A DNA stretch of 64,000 bases from Voacanga thouarsii. Taxonomy: Eukaryota > Streptophyta > Magnoliopsida > Gentianales > Apocynaceae. Location of the stretch: positions 2,716,501-2,780,500 of the forward strand of contig JANUWF010001497.1 of NCBI GenBank assembly GCA_026120185.1, written 5' to 3'. Position numbers and translations under genes: made by a program. The notes beneath the pieces are model-generated. The model was not told the DNA's origin and did no database searches. It saw only the letters and a list, made by a program, of their open reading frames with translations. Of the stretch, positions 33,564-46,845 are shown piece by piece (position 1 is the first letter of the stretch; the number at the start of each line of letters is the position of its first letter).

Positions 33564-35242
33564 ATGAAGGTTTTGTGAAAATATAGGGAGCATGCATCTA
33601 ATTGAATAAAACTGGACACATATATGTGATTAAACCGTGATCCTTCGTTGTTTCGGTATAGATAGATTCTCTTGTTAAACCTCTTTGATGGAGATATAGG
33701 AGATTTGTAATTTACTGTTTTTCTTAGCAAATCATGTAAGCCCGATATTAAAAGGTATAGGTGATTATTGGCTTTGGTTGATTTCATTGTATTGAGATTG
33801 AAATTGAAGAGCCAATGGTACTAGAAATTGCACAGAAAAATAGAGAAAATTCGCAGAAGAAAATCACAGAAAAAAAACTGCAGGAAGAACCCGTCAGAGC
33901 CCAACCGGTGCCGGCTGGGGTGGCAAATCTAGCGCCGGCTCGGGTCTAGAATCCGATCCGCACGCTGGTTGTCCATAGGTCTTGGTTCTGTGCGGTAGGT
34001 GCAGTGGACCACAATGCAGATGGTGTGCTTGATCAGTGCGGCAGGTGCAATGGACTAAGGAGAAATTTTTGATTTTTTCCTTGTAATTTTTCTTGCGTTT
34101 TCCTTTTTGTTTTAGGGTCCATACCAAGCGAAGTTAATATTTTTACAATAGTTAATATTCATCGAATATTTTGCATGAAAAATATTAGTAAGGGATTTTA
34201 AGGTTTAAACAAGACCATTAATTAGTTAAATAATTATTGTGTTTAATTCTATTATCTGGGCACTTAGCTTTAAAAAATAGAAAAGCATAAAAACATCTAC
34301 TATTTTCTAGCATGCTATTTTTTTAAGTACCTATGTGCATGGTCTCTGAAAGACCAAAGTCTTTAGAAATATTTTTGACAAGAAAAACATTTTTTTACAA
34401 ATTAAATAGCTATTTTAACTTGAACAAAAATTAATTCTTAGATATTTTCTCAAAGGATTTAATCCTTGACATAGAAAATATATTGGATTTAGATATTTTT
34501 GTAAGTTAAAATAGAAAGCTATTTTGTTTTATTTTGGCACAAGAAAAATTGTTTTGTTAAATAAACATGAGACCAAAGTCTCTAGAAAGTTTTAATTGGA
34601 AAATTTTTTAAATCATTAAGTTTTTTTTACTTGAATAAAATTATTCCTTGGAAAAATCTCTCAAAGGATATATACCTTGACATAGAGATTTTAATGGATT
34701 TAGACATTTTATTTTTGAGTTAAAAGGAAAAACTTAATGGAAATTTTCAAAATGATATTCTTCAAAAAACCCTTGTTTTAAAAGACTAAGTGGGAGAGGG
34801 GTTCCAACGGCCCTATGACTTCCATCACAATCCTCATTAGAGATCGTGGGTCCCTTCGCATCACCTTAAGAGTGAACCCGTATAGGATTGGGATACTACA
34901 AGGATCTAAATCTAATGGAGGGATGTAATTAATAACTTGGACATGTACTATAATCGGCCAGCCCCTCATTGGAGGTTATAGTGCGAGAAATATCCATAGG
35001 AAATGAGAGGAAACGGCCATCCCCTCGATGGAGTTATCTTCTGGATCATTACCTAGAAGGGAAATTAATTTGTGAAGGTCAACACACTTAACTTAGGGGA
35101 CTGTTAATCTTTCCAAGAAGCTATGTCAATTTTTCTATGAGCCAAATTAATTATTATCAGTTTTGATAATAAGGATAAAGTGCACAAATTTGTTTTGTTT
35201 TCACAAACTAAATTCTTTTCTTTTATTTTCAAGTTTTCAGAA
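33564..35242 (+). other. Long copia 5' leader (copia-2)
   Basis: Counterpart of 17787-19437; no supported gene. It contains a diverged direct duplication (about 34340-34520 and 34520-34720), and a near-perfect hairpin (9-bp stem TTATTATCA / TGATAATAA, 4-base loop) at 35151-35172, about 70 bases before the gag start. Confidence 0.6.
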
Positions 35243-36595
35243 ATGGTGGGAGGTTCTTTTAGTCTATTGGCCGTTATTCTCAAAGAGAATAAGCTAACGG
35301 GACCAAATTATGTGGACTGGAAGAGGAACCTAGACATAATACTCACTGCGGAAGAGTATAAGTATGTTCTTTACGAAACCTGCCCTGTTATCGAGGTGGG
35401 TTCCACCACCGAAGAGCGTGAGGCTGAGAAGGTGTGGAAGAAGGCCGATGAGATGGCTCGTTGTTATATGTTGGCCTCCATGTCTATTGTGCTCCAGTCC
35501 AAACATGAGCACATAATCACTGCATATGACATAACTCAATCATTGGCCCCGATGTTCGCGGATAAGAGCCGGCCTGCAAGCGAGGAGGCTCTTCAAACTA
35601 TTATAAATACTAATATGGCTGAGGGAGCATCAGTCAGAGAGTATATGCTCAAGATGATTACTGCTTTCAAGGAAGCAGAAATCTTAGGCGTTGTCGTTGA
35701 CCCTGAGAGCTAAGTAGACATGGTTCTCAAATCTCTATCGGGTTCCTTTACTCAATTCAAGTTGAATTACAACATGAACAAGTTAAACATGAGTTTAATT
35801 GAGTTGATAAAGGAGCTTTAGATGGCGAGAAGGTTATGAAGCTACAATCTAAGGCTATGATTGCTAAGGCTTCATCTTCTAGAACTAGGCCTAAGCCCAG
35901 GAAGTTCAAGAAGAAGAAGGGGACGCAGCGGCCCAGCCCAAGACCCATCAAATGTGGACTGAAGGGACACTGGAAAAAGGAGTGTCCAGATCTTCATGCC
36001 AAGAAGAACCCCATAAGTAATGTTTTCTATCTAGAGTCTTTATCAATGGTTGGATCAACTTCCACTTGGATTGTTGATTCTGAAGCCACTAATCACATCT
36101 ATAACTCCTTGCAGGGGCTTAGAAAGATTAGAAGACTCCAGAAAGGCGAACATGGACTACGTGTGGGAAATAGAGCACAAGTTTGGGCCCTTGCAGTGGG
36201 AGAACTGGATCTTGTTTTTTATTGTAATAGAATAGTGGTTTTGAAAGATATTTTATATGTACCTGGATTTCAACAAAATTTGATTTCGGTTGCGAAACTA
36301 ATAAATCAAGGATATTCTATATCTTTTTATTCTGGTATTTCTATCAATAGAGATGGAGAAATTTTATGTACTGGGGACATGTATGGAAACCTATTTTTCT
36401 TAAACCCTATTAACAATCAATTAAATAACGTTCAATTTGAACCTTTAACAAGGAAGAGAAAGACCAATGTCAATGACTTTTATCTTTGGCATCTAAGGTT
36501 GGGTCATATAAACTCAACCAGAATTCAAAGGTTAATCCATGATGGTCCTTTAAGCTCATGGAGAATGGAAAATTGGCCTTAGTGTGAGTCCTGCC
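35243..36595 (+). pseudogene. gag-pol: Copia-2 gag, protease and pre-integrase region, broken
   Basis: Gag starts MVGGSFSLL at 35243, followed by ENKLTGPNYVDWKRNLDI. A TAA at 35711-35713 ends the first open piece; the frame resumes at 35836. The zinc knuckle reads KCGLKGHWKKEC: the first Cys of the C-x2-C pair is missing. The protease site reads WIVDSEATNHI, so the Gly of the usual DSGA is Glu and the enzyme is probably dead. The pre-integrase domain (LWHLRLGHINSTRIQ) follows and the sequence is cut at 36595, in the middle of the Cys-containing integrase zinc region, which continues at 54860. Confidence 0.88.
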
Positions 36596-37719
36596 TGTGA
36601 AACCCTATCTAAAACCAACCCTGGAGTAAGGGGGTCAGGATGCATATCATATTTTCTTGCATGCATAAATATGTTTTTGAATAATTTTATGTGCTTTGGA
36701 TTCGTGATTTATAGTCTAGAAGGCTCAATTGTACTTATTGAGTAGGAAGTGAAAAATGGTAATTTTTCTTGAAGTGAAAATAAGGAGATACTTGAGGATT
36801 AAATAGGAAAAATATTTGGGAGAAAAATTAAGAATAAGAGTTGTTGTGGTTTAATGGTTAATGCTTTGGAATTAATCTCTAAGGTCTTGGGTTCAAATAC
36901 CACCAATTAAGTTTTATCATGATTAAATTTTATTTTTATAGAGTGGGATATTTTTTGCCCTTGCATGCTATAAGTAGAAGTAGGAGTGTTGTACTAAAGG
37001 AGGCTTGAAATGAATGTCTTAATCCTACTCTCCTACAAAAATTCTTAAGGGATTCATGCCCTTTTTGCTCTCTATAGCTTATCTTAATTCTTTATCAATT
37101 AAGTTGCTCAATTTATCCAAGCCATTTTTATTTCCAAAAAATTCCAGCAAGGTTCTATGATTTTGGAGTATGAAAATGCCTCTTGGGGGATGGAATTTTG
37201 ACTGAAAATAGGGAAGGAGTTAAGGAAGGTTCCCAAGGGAATTAATCTCCATGGTTGAACCTTCAAACTCCACCCTATAAGTATTCATCTTCTTCATGTA
37301 GCAATCTGGAAAATTTTCCAGCTTCTAGGTTAGCTCAACTTTCAAAAACTTCAGCCATTTTTTCTCCCTCAAATGCTGCCAGAAAAATAGCCAAATTGTT
37401 CAGCTTGAAGGTTGAAATCTTTGGCCAAAAATAGGACTACACAAAAGCTGTCCAAAGTAGGAAAATTTTTGGACAAGTTTTGCAGCTTAGCAGGCCAAAA
37501 ACCCAGTTGTTCCTTCTAACCTTCAAACCAATATTTCACCTCTACCTTTCCTCCATAAAGAAGGTTGGAAACCAGCCTTACAGTACCCTCCAATACCCCT
37601 TCAAATCTTCTGCAAGTCGGCTGGAACATTACAGAAAATCTGCACAAAAATTCCAGCGAACCACTTGAATGAATAACCAGAAATTCCAGTCTTGTTCCCT
37701 CTTCAACCCTATCCGAAAC
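36596..37719 (+). repeat. Chromovirus solo LTR, left part
   Basis: First 1124 bp of a plus-strand chromovirus LTR beginning TGTGAAACCC, inserted in copia-2. The target duplication is CTGCC (36591-36595) versus TTGCC (54860-54864), one base diverged, and the copia integrase frame resumes correctly after it. The rest is at 51742-54859. It includes the tRNA-like block at 36841-36908. Confidence 0.88.
36841..36908 (+). other. tRNA-like block in solo LTR U3
   Basis: TGTGGTTTAATGGTTAATGC (A-box region), then TTGGGTTCAAATACCACC (B-box and T-arm region). Same position within the LTR as at 32653-32716. Confidence 0.58.
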
Positions 37720-40700
37720 TGTAACACCCCGGATGACCTAGGCCCGCCAGGGCCGGGGATATCGCCCTGTCCAAAGGACAAGGGGTCTTTATGACTAGGA
37801 CACAAATAAAATTGTTGGAATAAATAATACTTAAACTAAAAAGAATCTATTACAACCCAAAATACTTCAAAAGTACATCCATGAAATCCCTAAACAAAAA
37901 CCATAATTAAAATCATCCACTCTCGTCTTCCCAAAGCAATACATAAAATCAAAAGACACATTCTCTTCCAAGGTAGCTACTCACCCACAACAGGATCAAC
38001 CTGAAATCATGATAAAAGGTGGTGAGACAGAAATCTCAGTAAGTCCGTGTGTGCTTTGGGTGTTTAGCGGAAACAGTTCGTGGATGCAAAGTGTGAAATC
38101 TTTATAAGAGAAACATTGGCAAGCAATAAACATTAGTCAAAAGCAAGAGTGGCGTTTTGGCTCTTCTAGCCATACATAAGTAATGAAATCAACCACTCGA
38201 AAGAAAGGATATGGGTTACCACACTTTGGGCCCCATAACCGGTCAGAATGCCTAACATGTTGTGCAGACTGACAAAAGTAGGTGATCGGCCTACTGGGCA
38301 AGATACTCCTCCTTCTCTATACCCAAACAACCGCCGGGTGTCCATTCCGGTAAAAACACTGTCACTTGACTAAAATAAAATAAACTGCTAGCTCGGACCG
38401 GCACGACTCACTGGAACTGGCATCTTATCCGGGAAGGATTTACTCCTCAGAGGTGGCCACCTACTGAGAGACTCACCTTAACCCTTCAAAGACTAGTCCT
38501 AGTAGTCCACCCTTATTAAGTACTCAACGACGTTTCCCACTTGGGATAAAATGAACAGAGCATTGCTCTGCATGAAAATAGCAATTTGAGGGTTTCCAAG
38601 GTTTTGAGCGAAATCAGTTTTAGAAAGAGTTTCGAGTTTGGAAAATCTGCTCATTAATTTTTGAATAATTCCAGCGTTGGAAATAAAGATGAATTCAACC
38701 CTCAATTGCTTTCAAATAACCGAGTGTCCTTGCACTCCACATTTGGCTTGCCATAAGGAAATCATTTCACATCAATCAGGTTTTAATCAGGAGCTTACCT
38801 GATTCTTGCTCACAACAACAAGGTCTCGAACAGTTGACCTAACCCCACATGGGCAAATACAAATCTTAATCAGATTCAAGCCACAATCCACTTCCTTAGT
38901 TTTACATCAACTTAATTCACTACTACCATGATCCTAGTGTCCCAAGCTCTAAGGCAAAACAATAATTGAATAGGTTTATAAGCTAAATTTTAATTTTTTA
39001 TTTAAGATAATTAATGGATTAGGAAATAAATTCTAATAAGTTGAAAGTTTAAATCTTGTTAAGGAAAATTTAGAGTTTATTTGATCAAGAGCCATAGGTG
39101 TTACTAGGTAAAATAGTGATTTAATGATAGCTTAGTTGTTAGAAAATAATTGATAGCTAAAACTAGTTAAGATTAAATTTAATAAGTCTTTCTTGGAAAA
39201 TAATAAGTAAATCCTTAAGGGTTTTGATCTAGTAAATTTTTTATTAAGTATAAATCTTTTTCATAAGGGCTTTAATTAATTTTCTTTATTATAAATAATA
39301 TTTATTTATTTTATTTTCTAGAAAAATCATTATTTATTTGACTAAAATATCCTTTACATATTATAATTCCAAATCTACCCTTCCTAAGGTTTTCGAAATT
39401 CTCTAGAAAAAATTATTAGTAAATATTTTATTTATGAAATAAAATTTGCTTAGGGACAACTATATCATGATCAAGATTCCATGGTCAACCATAATCAATA
39501 ACATACTCAATCCTTCAATTCATCAAATCATCTAAGTCTTGCACATAGGCATAGATCTAAATTTATTATTACATGATTTAACCTCTACTAGCATAAACAT
39601 GATCATGGCTTCAAAATCTAATCATGCATATAAATCCTATTCACCCATGGTGACATAATCTCTAGCATGCTTCATCACAAATACTACCTATGACATGCAT
39701 CAAATCTCAACTCATCATTAAATCCACCAATACAATCCTTCCATGCATAAATCCCATCTCCTTCACAATCATACAAATACTCATGCTTCAATCAACAACA
39801 TCACATACACAAACCCATCGCCATTCATCAACCTAGAGACATGATTCTAAATTTTAAAAAGAGGATTGAAGGTACTTACTTGATTGATGAATGACTTGAA
39901 GGTGTTTAGAGAAGATCTCAACTCCTAGATGGCTAATCTTGTTCAAGAAGGGTGGCGAAAGCATGGTCATGGAAAAAGAGACCATTTGGCTAAGGGAGGA
40001 AATTTCGGTCCATGAGAGAGAGAGAGAGAGAGAGAAAGAAGAAGAGATCATTAGCATGCTTATTCATATAGGTTTTCATTAGAGATTAAGTTTGAAGATG
40101 ATGAAGTTGTTAGAATAAGTTTACCTTGAAGATGTTCTTGTTCTTCACAGAAATTTCTGCTTTTTTATCCAAAGTAGCAAGATGATTTGTGGAGTTTGAT
40201 GTTAATAAGGGTGTTGATGAATGCACAGCAAGTAGTAGATCAAATCTAGAGATTTTCATGAGGGTTTGAAGTGGTTTGGAGGGGTATTAGGTGTGGAGAA
40301 GGAGTAGGTGTTCTTGGTGTAGTGTGTGAGTGTTCTTGTTGCTTGAAGAAAATCGAGAGAGAGAGAAGAAGAAGCTGCCGATTTTCTGAGGAGTTGGGGC
40401 TGCCGAAATTCTGTAGGGTTTAGGGAGTGATTTCTCTGATTTGGAAGGGAAATGAAAGGTTAGTTGTTACAATCCTTGAAAAATATTTTTAGGAAGAGAA
40501 TTTGGAAACTAGATATTCTAAGAATATCTGGATTTTTCTGCACAGCTTGAAGTCTCCTATGGCCGACTGGATTGTGCAGATTTTCTGGGGAATTAAAGCT
40601 GGTTAAAGGAGACTTGTGATGGCCGAAACTAAGGTGCACAATGGTGGAGAAGATGTCTGATCAATTGAGCAAAATTTTATGGAAAGTTGTTAAACAAGAT

Positions 40701-41984
40701 GGCTGAAATTTTGGAAAGTAATCAAGCTAAATTGCAGGGATTTGGTTGAGGGATTTTCGGTCAGCCATGGAGGGAATTTCGTGCAGAAGCTTCAGGGAAC
40801 AATGGAGCTCTGTTAATGGAGGTTTAAGGGAGGTTTTGACAGAAGTAGGTTGGGGTTTTCGGTTGAAACAAAATAGGAAACAAGCTGGAGAAAAATTCTG
40901 CACAGAATTTCGCTGAACAGAAGTTTTCTGGCAGAATTTTCGTCTGCCATTTCCAACAAATTTGCAGCGAGTTTTGAAGGGAATTTTAGGGGTATTCAAG
41001 GCTGGTTTCCAGCCTTCTTTATGGAGAAAAAACATGGCTAAGGTGCTGCACAAAATCTGGGAGAAAACAGCTTGGTTTGGAGCTCACAAAGCTGATTTTC
41101 GTACAAGAATTTTTCCTGCTTTGCTCCAGCTTGTGCAGTCCGAATTTGGACAAAAACTTTTAGGTTTCAAACTGATCCTAAGGACCATTTTTCTGGTAGC
41201 ATTTGGGAGGGAATGTGAGCTAGAATTTTTGACCTTTTGAAGGTACAACAAGCTGGAAAATTTCAGCTCATTCCATGAAGATAGATGAGCTAAGATAGAG
41301 GAAAAATTTCAGCAAGCTTTCAAGAGGGATTTTCCTCTTGAATTTTCCCACAATTCATTTATATTTTCCAAACCATGAGAAGCCTTTTACTAGGACATTT
41401 TGATCCTAAAAGACCTTAGTCCTCTACTGAATTTTCTGGAAAGGAAAAGGATAGAACACCTTGATCAAACTAAGGAGTTGGAAATTAAGAAAAACTAAAG
41501 TCCAAGGGAGAATGAATTCCCTTTAGGCATTTTGCGAAGAACAAAAGAGTGAAGTGAGAATTCTCCTAACATGTCTCTCCAAGGACATCATCACCACATT
41601 GATCTAGGCCATCATGGTCGAAACCATCCTTTTCCAAGAAAAATAAAATTTACTCAAGCTAAAGCTTCTATGATAGACTTTGAACCTTAGACCTCAAAAA
41701 TTAATTCCAAAGCTCTAACCACTAAATCACAACAACTCTTCTTGCTATTTCTACTAGAAAAATTATTTCCTATTCAATCCACAAGCTATCTCCTTATTTT
41801 CACCTCGGGCAAAAATTACCATTTTGCCCCTCTCACACATCACTCACCATCAAGACTTCAAGATAATAAAAATCAAATTCAAAGCACACAAAAATCATAT
41901 GAAAACATATTTAATCATGAAATAAAGCATGATATGCATCCCAACCCCCCTTACTCTAAGGTTGGTCTTGACTGGGGTTTCACA
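37720..41984 (-). repeat. Chromovirus 2 3' LTR
   Basis: 4265 bp, TGTAACACCCCGG to GGGTTTCACA on the plus strand. It contains a (GA)n tract at about 40013-40036, an AT-rich segment at about 38990-39420 and a tRNA-like block at 41670-41735. Confidence 0.95.
41670..41735 (-). other. tRNA-like block in 3' LTR
   Basis: Minus strand: GTTGTGATTTAGTGGTTAGA (A-box region), then AAGGTTCAAAGTCTATC (degraded B box). Homologue of 32653-32716. Confidence 0.52.
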
Positions 41985-41998
41985 TCCTCCCCTCCTTA
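41985..41998 (-). other. Chromovirus 2 polypurine tract
   Basis: TAAGGAGGGGAGGA on the minus strand, directly before the 3' LTR start TGTGAAACCCC. Confidence 0.85.
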
Positions 41999-42030
41999 GA
42001 AGAATTTCGTCCTGAAATTCAAGCATACCT

Positions 42031-42920
42031 CTATTTCAGCTCGGGATACTTCCGCTTAACCCATTCTTCCGATTCCCATGTAGCATCCTGCGTGCCATGG
42101 TGCTCCCACTGAATCTTAACCATCGGTATCTGCTTATTCCGGAGGGTTTTGACACTGCGGTCCAATATCCGAATAGGCTTTTCCACGTAGCTCAAGTCTG
42201 GCTGCAACACTAACGGTTCCTCATTCAACACGTGATCGGGATCCGCATTATACTTCTTCAACTGTGACACATGGAACACGTCATGGATACCCGTCAACCC
42301 ATCCGGTAGGTCCAACCGGTACGCTACTGGTCCGATTCTTTCCTTAATAAAAAAACGACCCCAAATACCTCAGATTCAATTTTTCACCCTTCGGATGCTT
42401 CACAATCCCCCGGTTAGGCGATAGCTTCAGAAACACACGGTCCCCAACTTGAAATTCCAATTCCCTCCTCCGGTTGTCCACATAACTCTTTTGCCGGCTC
42501 TGAGCCGCCTTTAACCTTTCTCGGATTAGCTTCACCTTATCCAACATCTCTTGCACACAAACCTCTCCGGTTTTGCTCACGTGTCCATCTTCCGTCGAAC
42601 TCCAATATAACGGTACCTGACACTTGCGCCCATACAAAGCCTCGTAAGGTGCCATCCCGATCGAGGCCTGATAGTTGTTGTTATAAGATAATTCCGCGTA
42701 AGGTATGCATTCTATCCACTTGTCCCCGAAATCTAGCACACAAGACCCTCAACATATCCTCTAATATTTGGATCACCCTTTCTGACTGCCCATCAGTCTG
42801 CGGATGTGCCATCGTACTGAACTTCAAATTCGATCCCATTGCTTCCTGGAACTTTCCCCAAAAACGAGAAGTAAACATCGGGTCTCGGTCTGACACTATG
42901 CTCGAAGGTACCCCATGGAG
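42031..42920 (-). pseudogene. pol: Chromovirus 2 integrase C-terminal half with chromodomain
   Basis: Continuation of the integrase past a stop at 42921. Pieces: 42896-42681 (SDRDPMFTSRFWGKF, HPQTDGQSE with the catalytic Glu region), 42739-42344 (ELSYNNNYQASIGMAPYEAL and the GPY-type linker) and 42315-42031, which ends in a chromodomain: KPIRILDR near residue 50, then IQWEHHGTQDATWESEEW, then a stop. The chromodomain is the hallmark of chromoviruses and is known in that group to steer integration towards modified histone tails. Two frameshifts separate the pieces. Confidence 0.9.
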
Positions 42921-45499
42921 TTAGACTATGTCTCGAACATATGTCTGAGCCAGCTTCTCCATGGAGTCCCTTACATTTACCGGGATAAAGTGGGCCGACT
43001 TGGTCAGTCGATCCACTACTACCCATATGGCGTCCTTCTGAGTCTTTGACATAGGGAGTCCGGTTACGAAATCCATAGTCACCTCCTCCCACTTCCATTC
43101 CGGCACTGGCAATGGCTGCAATAGTCCCGCTGACTTCTTATGATCCGCTTTAACTTTCTGGCAGGTGAGACAGGTCGATACGTACTTGACCACATCTCGC
43201 TTCATTCCGGGCCACCAGTATGCTCTCTTCAAATCTTGATACATCTTGACCTCTCCCGGATGAATTGCGTACTTGCTCTTGTGTGCCTCTTCCAAAATTC
43301 TGCCCCTTAGTTGTTGCTCCCCGGGTACACACAATTGATCTCTGAAATAGAAAACTCCTGCTTCGTCCTGACGGAATTCGCTGTTCGGTCGCTTAAGCTC
43401 CTTATCCTTAAAAATTTGAAACTCGGCGTTGCTTCGCTGAGCTTCCACTATTTCTTGCTTCAAGTCCGACACCAACTTCAAGTTGCTGATAACAATCGTT
43501 TTGTCTCGCACTTCTGTCCTTCTATCCAATACGTCCTGAACTACTTGCATTTCTTGCACCTTCAGCCTAGCCATCCCAACTTTTCTACTTAGGGCGTCTG
43601 CCACCACGTTAGCCTTCCCGGGATGGTAGTTGATCGGGCAACGGTATTCTTCCAAGAATTCAATCCATCTTCGTTGTCTCAAGTTCAAATCCTTCTGAGT
43701 GAAGATATACTTCAGGCTCTTATGGTCGGTGAACACCTCGTACTCGGCTCCATATAGGTAGTGTCGCCATTTCTTTAGGGCGAACACTATAGCTGCCAGC
43801 TCCAAGTCATGAGTAGGGTAGTTCACTTCATGCGGTCGCAACTTCCGTGATGCATAGGCAATCATTTTCCGGTCTTGCATCAACACCGCTCCTAGTCCTT
43901 CTTTCGAAGCGTCGGTGTACAGTGCGTAAGATTTGCCTTCCTCTGGTAGACTCAATACCGGTGCTGTCATCAGTCTCTTCTTTAGTTCTCGGAAGTTTTT
44001 CTCGCATTTCTCGTTCCACAAAAACGGAACATCCTTTCTCAACAAACGGGTCATTGGCGATATTAGTGTCGAGAATTCCTTGATAAACCTTCGGTAGTAT
44101 CCCGCCAAACCCAAGAAACTCTGGATCTCGGTAATATTCTCCGGCTGCTTCCAGTCTGATACCGCTTCCACCTTGGCCGGATCTACCTTAATTCCCTCCT
44201 TAGTCACCACATGACCAAGGAATGCCACACTGTCTAACCAGAATTCGCACTTGCTGAACTTCGCGTACAGCTTGTGCTCCCTCAATTTTTCCAACACGAG
44301 CCTCAGATGCTCCGCATGCTCCTCCGGACTCTTGGAGTAGATCAAAATATCGTCAATGAATACTACTACAAACTTGTCCAGGTAAGGCCGGAATACTCGG
44401 TGCATCAGGTCCATGAATACTGCTGGAGCATTAGTCACCCCGAACGGCATTACTACGAACTCGTAATGCCCATATCGGGTGTTGAAGGCTGTCTTGGGGA
44501 TATCTTCCTCTCTTATCCGCACTTGGTAATATCCTTGTCTTAGATCTAACTTGGAATAGCAACTGGATCCTTGCAGCTGATCGAATAGCTCGTCAATCAA
44601 CGGAAGAGGGTACTTGTTCTTAATCGTCAAATTGTTCAACCCTCGGTAGTCGATGCACAGCCTCAAGGTCCCGTCCTTCTTCTTTACAAATAGCATAGGC
44701 GCTCCCCAGGGCGACGTGCTTGGTCTGATATAGCCTTGGCTAATGAGCTCCTCTAGTTGCTCTTTCAACTCTTTCAACTCTGCCGGCGCCAGGTACGGAG
44801 TCCGCGATACTGGTTCCGCTCCGGGAACTAAGTTGATAGTGAACTCCACTTCTCGACTAGGAGGTAGAGAATCAAGCTCCGCTGGAAATACATCGGGAAA
44901 ATCCTTCACTACTTCCCTGTCCTCCAGAGTACACTGGTCCTTAGGCTTGTTCATCACGTAAGCCAGATAGCCTTTACATCCTTGCCTCAATAGTTTTCGG
45001 GCCTTAGCCCCTACAATTAAGTACTTCAACTCTTTCACCCTCCTTCCATTAAATTCTAACACATCGCAACCCGGTCTGACAAACTGAACTGACTTATTTT
45101 TGCAGTCTACCCTAGCCCCATGTTTGGCTAACCAGTCCATCCCCAAAATTAAGTTATAGTCTTCAATGTCCAACACAATCAAATCTCCCTCCAGGTTTTC
45201 TCTCCCCACCTTAACCTTACAATCCCTCACATACCGATCCGCTTGCACCATCTTCCCAAAGGGGTGCTTACTTCTAAAATGAAAGGTAGCTCCACACCAT
45301 CCCAACCCAAATGACATGCACACAACTTGTTTATATAGGAATGAGTAGAGCCAGGGTCAATCAAAGCATTAACGGATCGTCCTTGAATAGTGAACGTACC
45401 CTCCACCACCGCGGCATCAGCCCCAACTTCCTCTCTATTGAGAGCGAACACCTTGGCCTTCACTTGTGGCTTCGATGCTCCACCTCTGGCTGCTCCCAT
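42921..45499 (-). pseudogene. pol: Chromovirus 2 protease, RT, RNase H and integrase N-terminal half
   Basis: Protease ([13 protein letters not shown]) lies in 45499-45227; a single-base deletion near 45253 shifts into the 800-codon open frame 45323-42921. In that frame: RT ([33 protein letters not shown]), RNase H ([16 protein letters not shown]), integrase zinc region (HPGEVKMYQ ... [11 protein letters not shown]) and core start (VTMDFVTG). RT lacks one residue against the sister copy: TPYLAPAEL where that has [11 protein letters not shown] codon that is AGA in chromovirus 1 is TAA here, ending the frame at 42921. Confidence 0.93.
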
Positions 45500-45526
45500 A
45501 GTGTTGGCCCGGTTTGGTCCCGGGTT

Positions 45527-46589
45527 CTAAGCCGGGTTTCCCTGCCCGACTCGGTGCAGCTTAGGGCAAGTATTCCTCAGGTGGTTCGGATCACCACAGT
45601 GGTAGCACTTCCTATCTCTTCCCTTGGACCAGCAATTCCTCTCGGTGTGGCCTTTCTTTCCACACTGCCTGCAGGACGAGAGGTTCGGTGCAGGTCCAGC
45701 TAGTGCTGTCCGGGCTTGCTTTTCCCGGTTCTGCCAGAGATGATTTGCAAGGTGCTTAGGTGGTTGTGGCCTCTGGAATTGTCCCTGCGGTTGTCTCGGC
45801 GGTTGGAAGGTCTTGGCCGCCATTCTGCTGCGGTCTTCATTCTCCGTGCGCGTAGCAGCGTCCACCGCCCCCGATTAAGTTGTTGGTGGAGCAGGTGCCA
45901 AAGCTCTCCTCAGCTCCGGTCTTAGCCCCTTGACGAACTGCCTTGTCCGGTTCTGCTCAGTGTCGACCAGTCTTCGGCAGTATTTCGACAACTGCGTGAA
46001 TCGAGCCGCGTATTGAGCCACAGACATGCTCCCCTGCCTCAGATTCTGAAATTCGTCCTCCCGTTTTTCTACAATCCACTGAGGGATGTACTCCGCCCTG
46101 AAAGATTCAACGAAGTTGGACCACGTCCATTCTTGCTCATCCATTACCCAGTCCTCATGGACCCGCTGCCACCATGCCCGAGCTGGTCCTCTCAATCGAA
46201 AGGCTGCAAATTTAACCATCCGCTCCTCAGAATACTAGAGCGTTGCGAAAATATCCTCTATTTGCTCGACCCACTGCTCGGCCTTCTGGTCTTGTTCCGC
46301 TTCACCCATAAAGATAGGCGGTTGGAATTTCAAGAACTTCTCCAACGCCTCATCTTCCCCTCTAGGGTGCCTCCGCTCGGTTAGCGTCTGAAGAATGTCA
46401 GCCACTTTGCTGAGTGTCTGACCCATCGACACATCTACCGGGGCATCAGACCCCATGCCCATCGCGGGATCACTTTGCCCGTCACCCTGATAGGGTGATT
46501 GCATCTGTTCCGATTCAACTTCCGGTGCTACCTGGTCTACCTCTGGAGTTATTCTTGTGGAAGGAACTGTACGTCTCTTGGGTGCCGTT
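45527..46589 (-). pseudogene. gag: Chromovirus 2 gag, broken
   Basis: The start codon has become ACG at 46589 (ATG in chromovirus 1). The capsid includes QWVEQIEDIFATL, then a TAG at about 46235, RGPARAWWQRV and FVKGLRPELRRAL, then a TAA near 45875. Two zinc knuckles follow (CRQCGKKGHTERNC and [14 protein letters not shown], about 45560-45690). A TAA at 45527 separates gag from protease; in chromovirus 1 the frame is continuous there, so gag-pol is a single ORF in this family. Capsid forms the particle and the knuckles bind genomic RNA. Confidence 0.9.
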
Positions 46590-46845
46590 CTATACCATAC
46601 CCCAAATGTTAAATGTATGCACTCAAGTATCAAATCATTTTAGTGGTGTATGCATACTTAGCCAAGTATGAGTAGAAAGAAGTCAGATGCATCTTATTTA
46701 AAGGATTGCTCATAAATTTCAATTTCAAAAATTAACTCGCATAATTTCGAAATTTGATAAAAATGAACTTTAAGAATTCTTAACATCTCAATTCATGAAA
46801 AGCTGAAAATAAACAAACATCCAAATCAAAATGACTCCTAGCTCT

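Noticed and set aside
39854..40057. 67-residue Ser/Leu-rich ORF repeated at 49611-49814
   Set aside because: Present twice only because the two LTRs of one element are near-identical; it spans the CT microsatellite and is not kept in the other LTRs.
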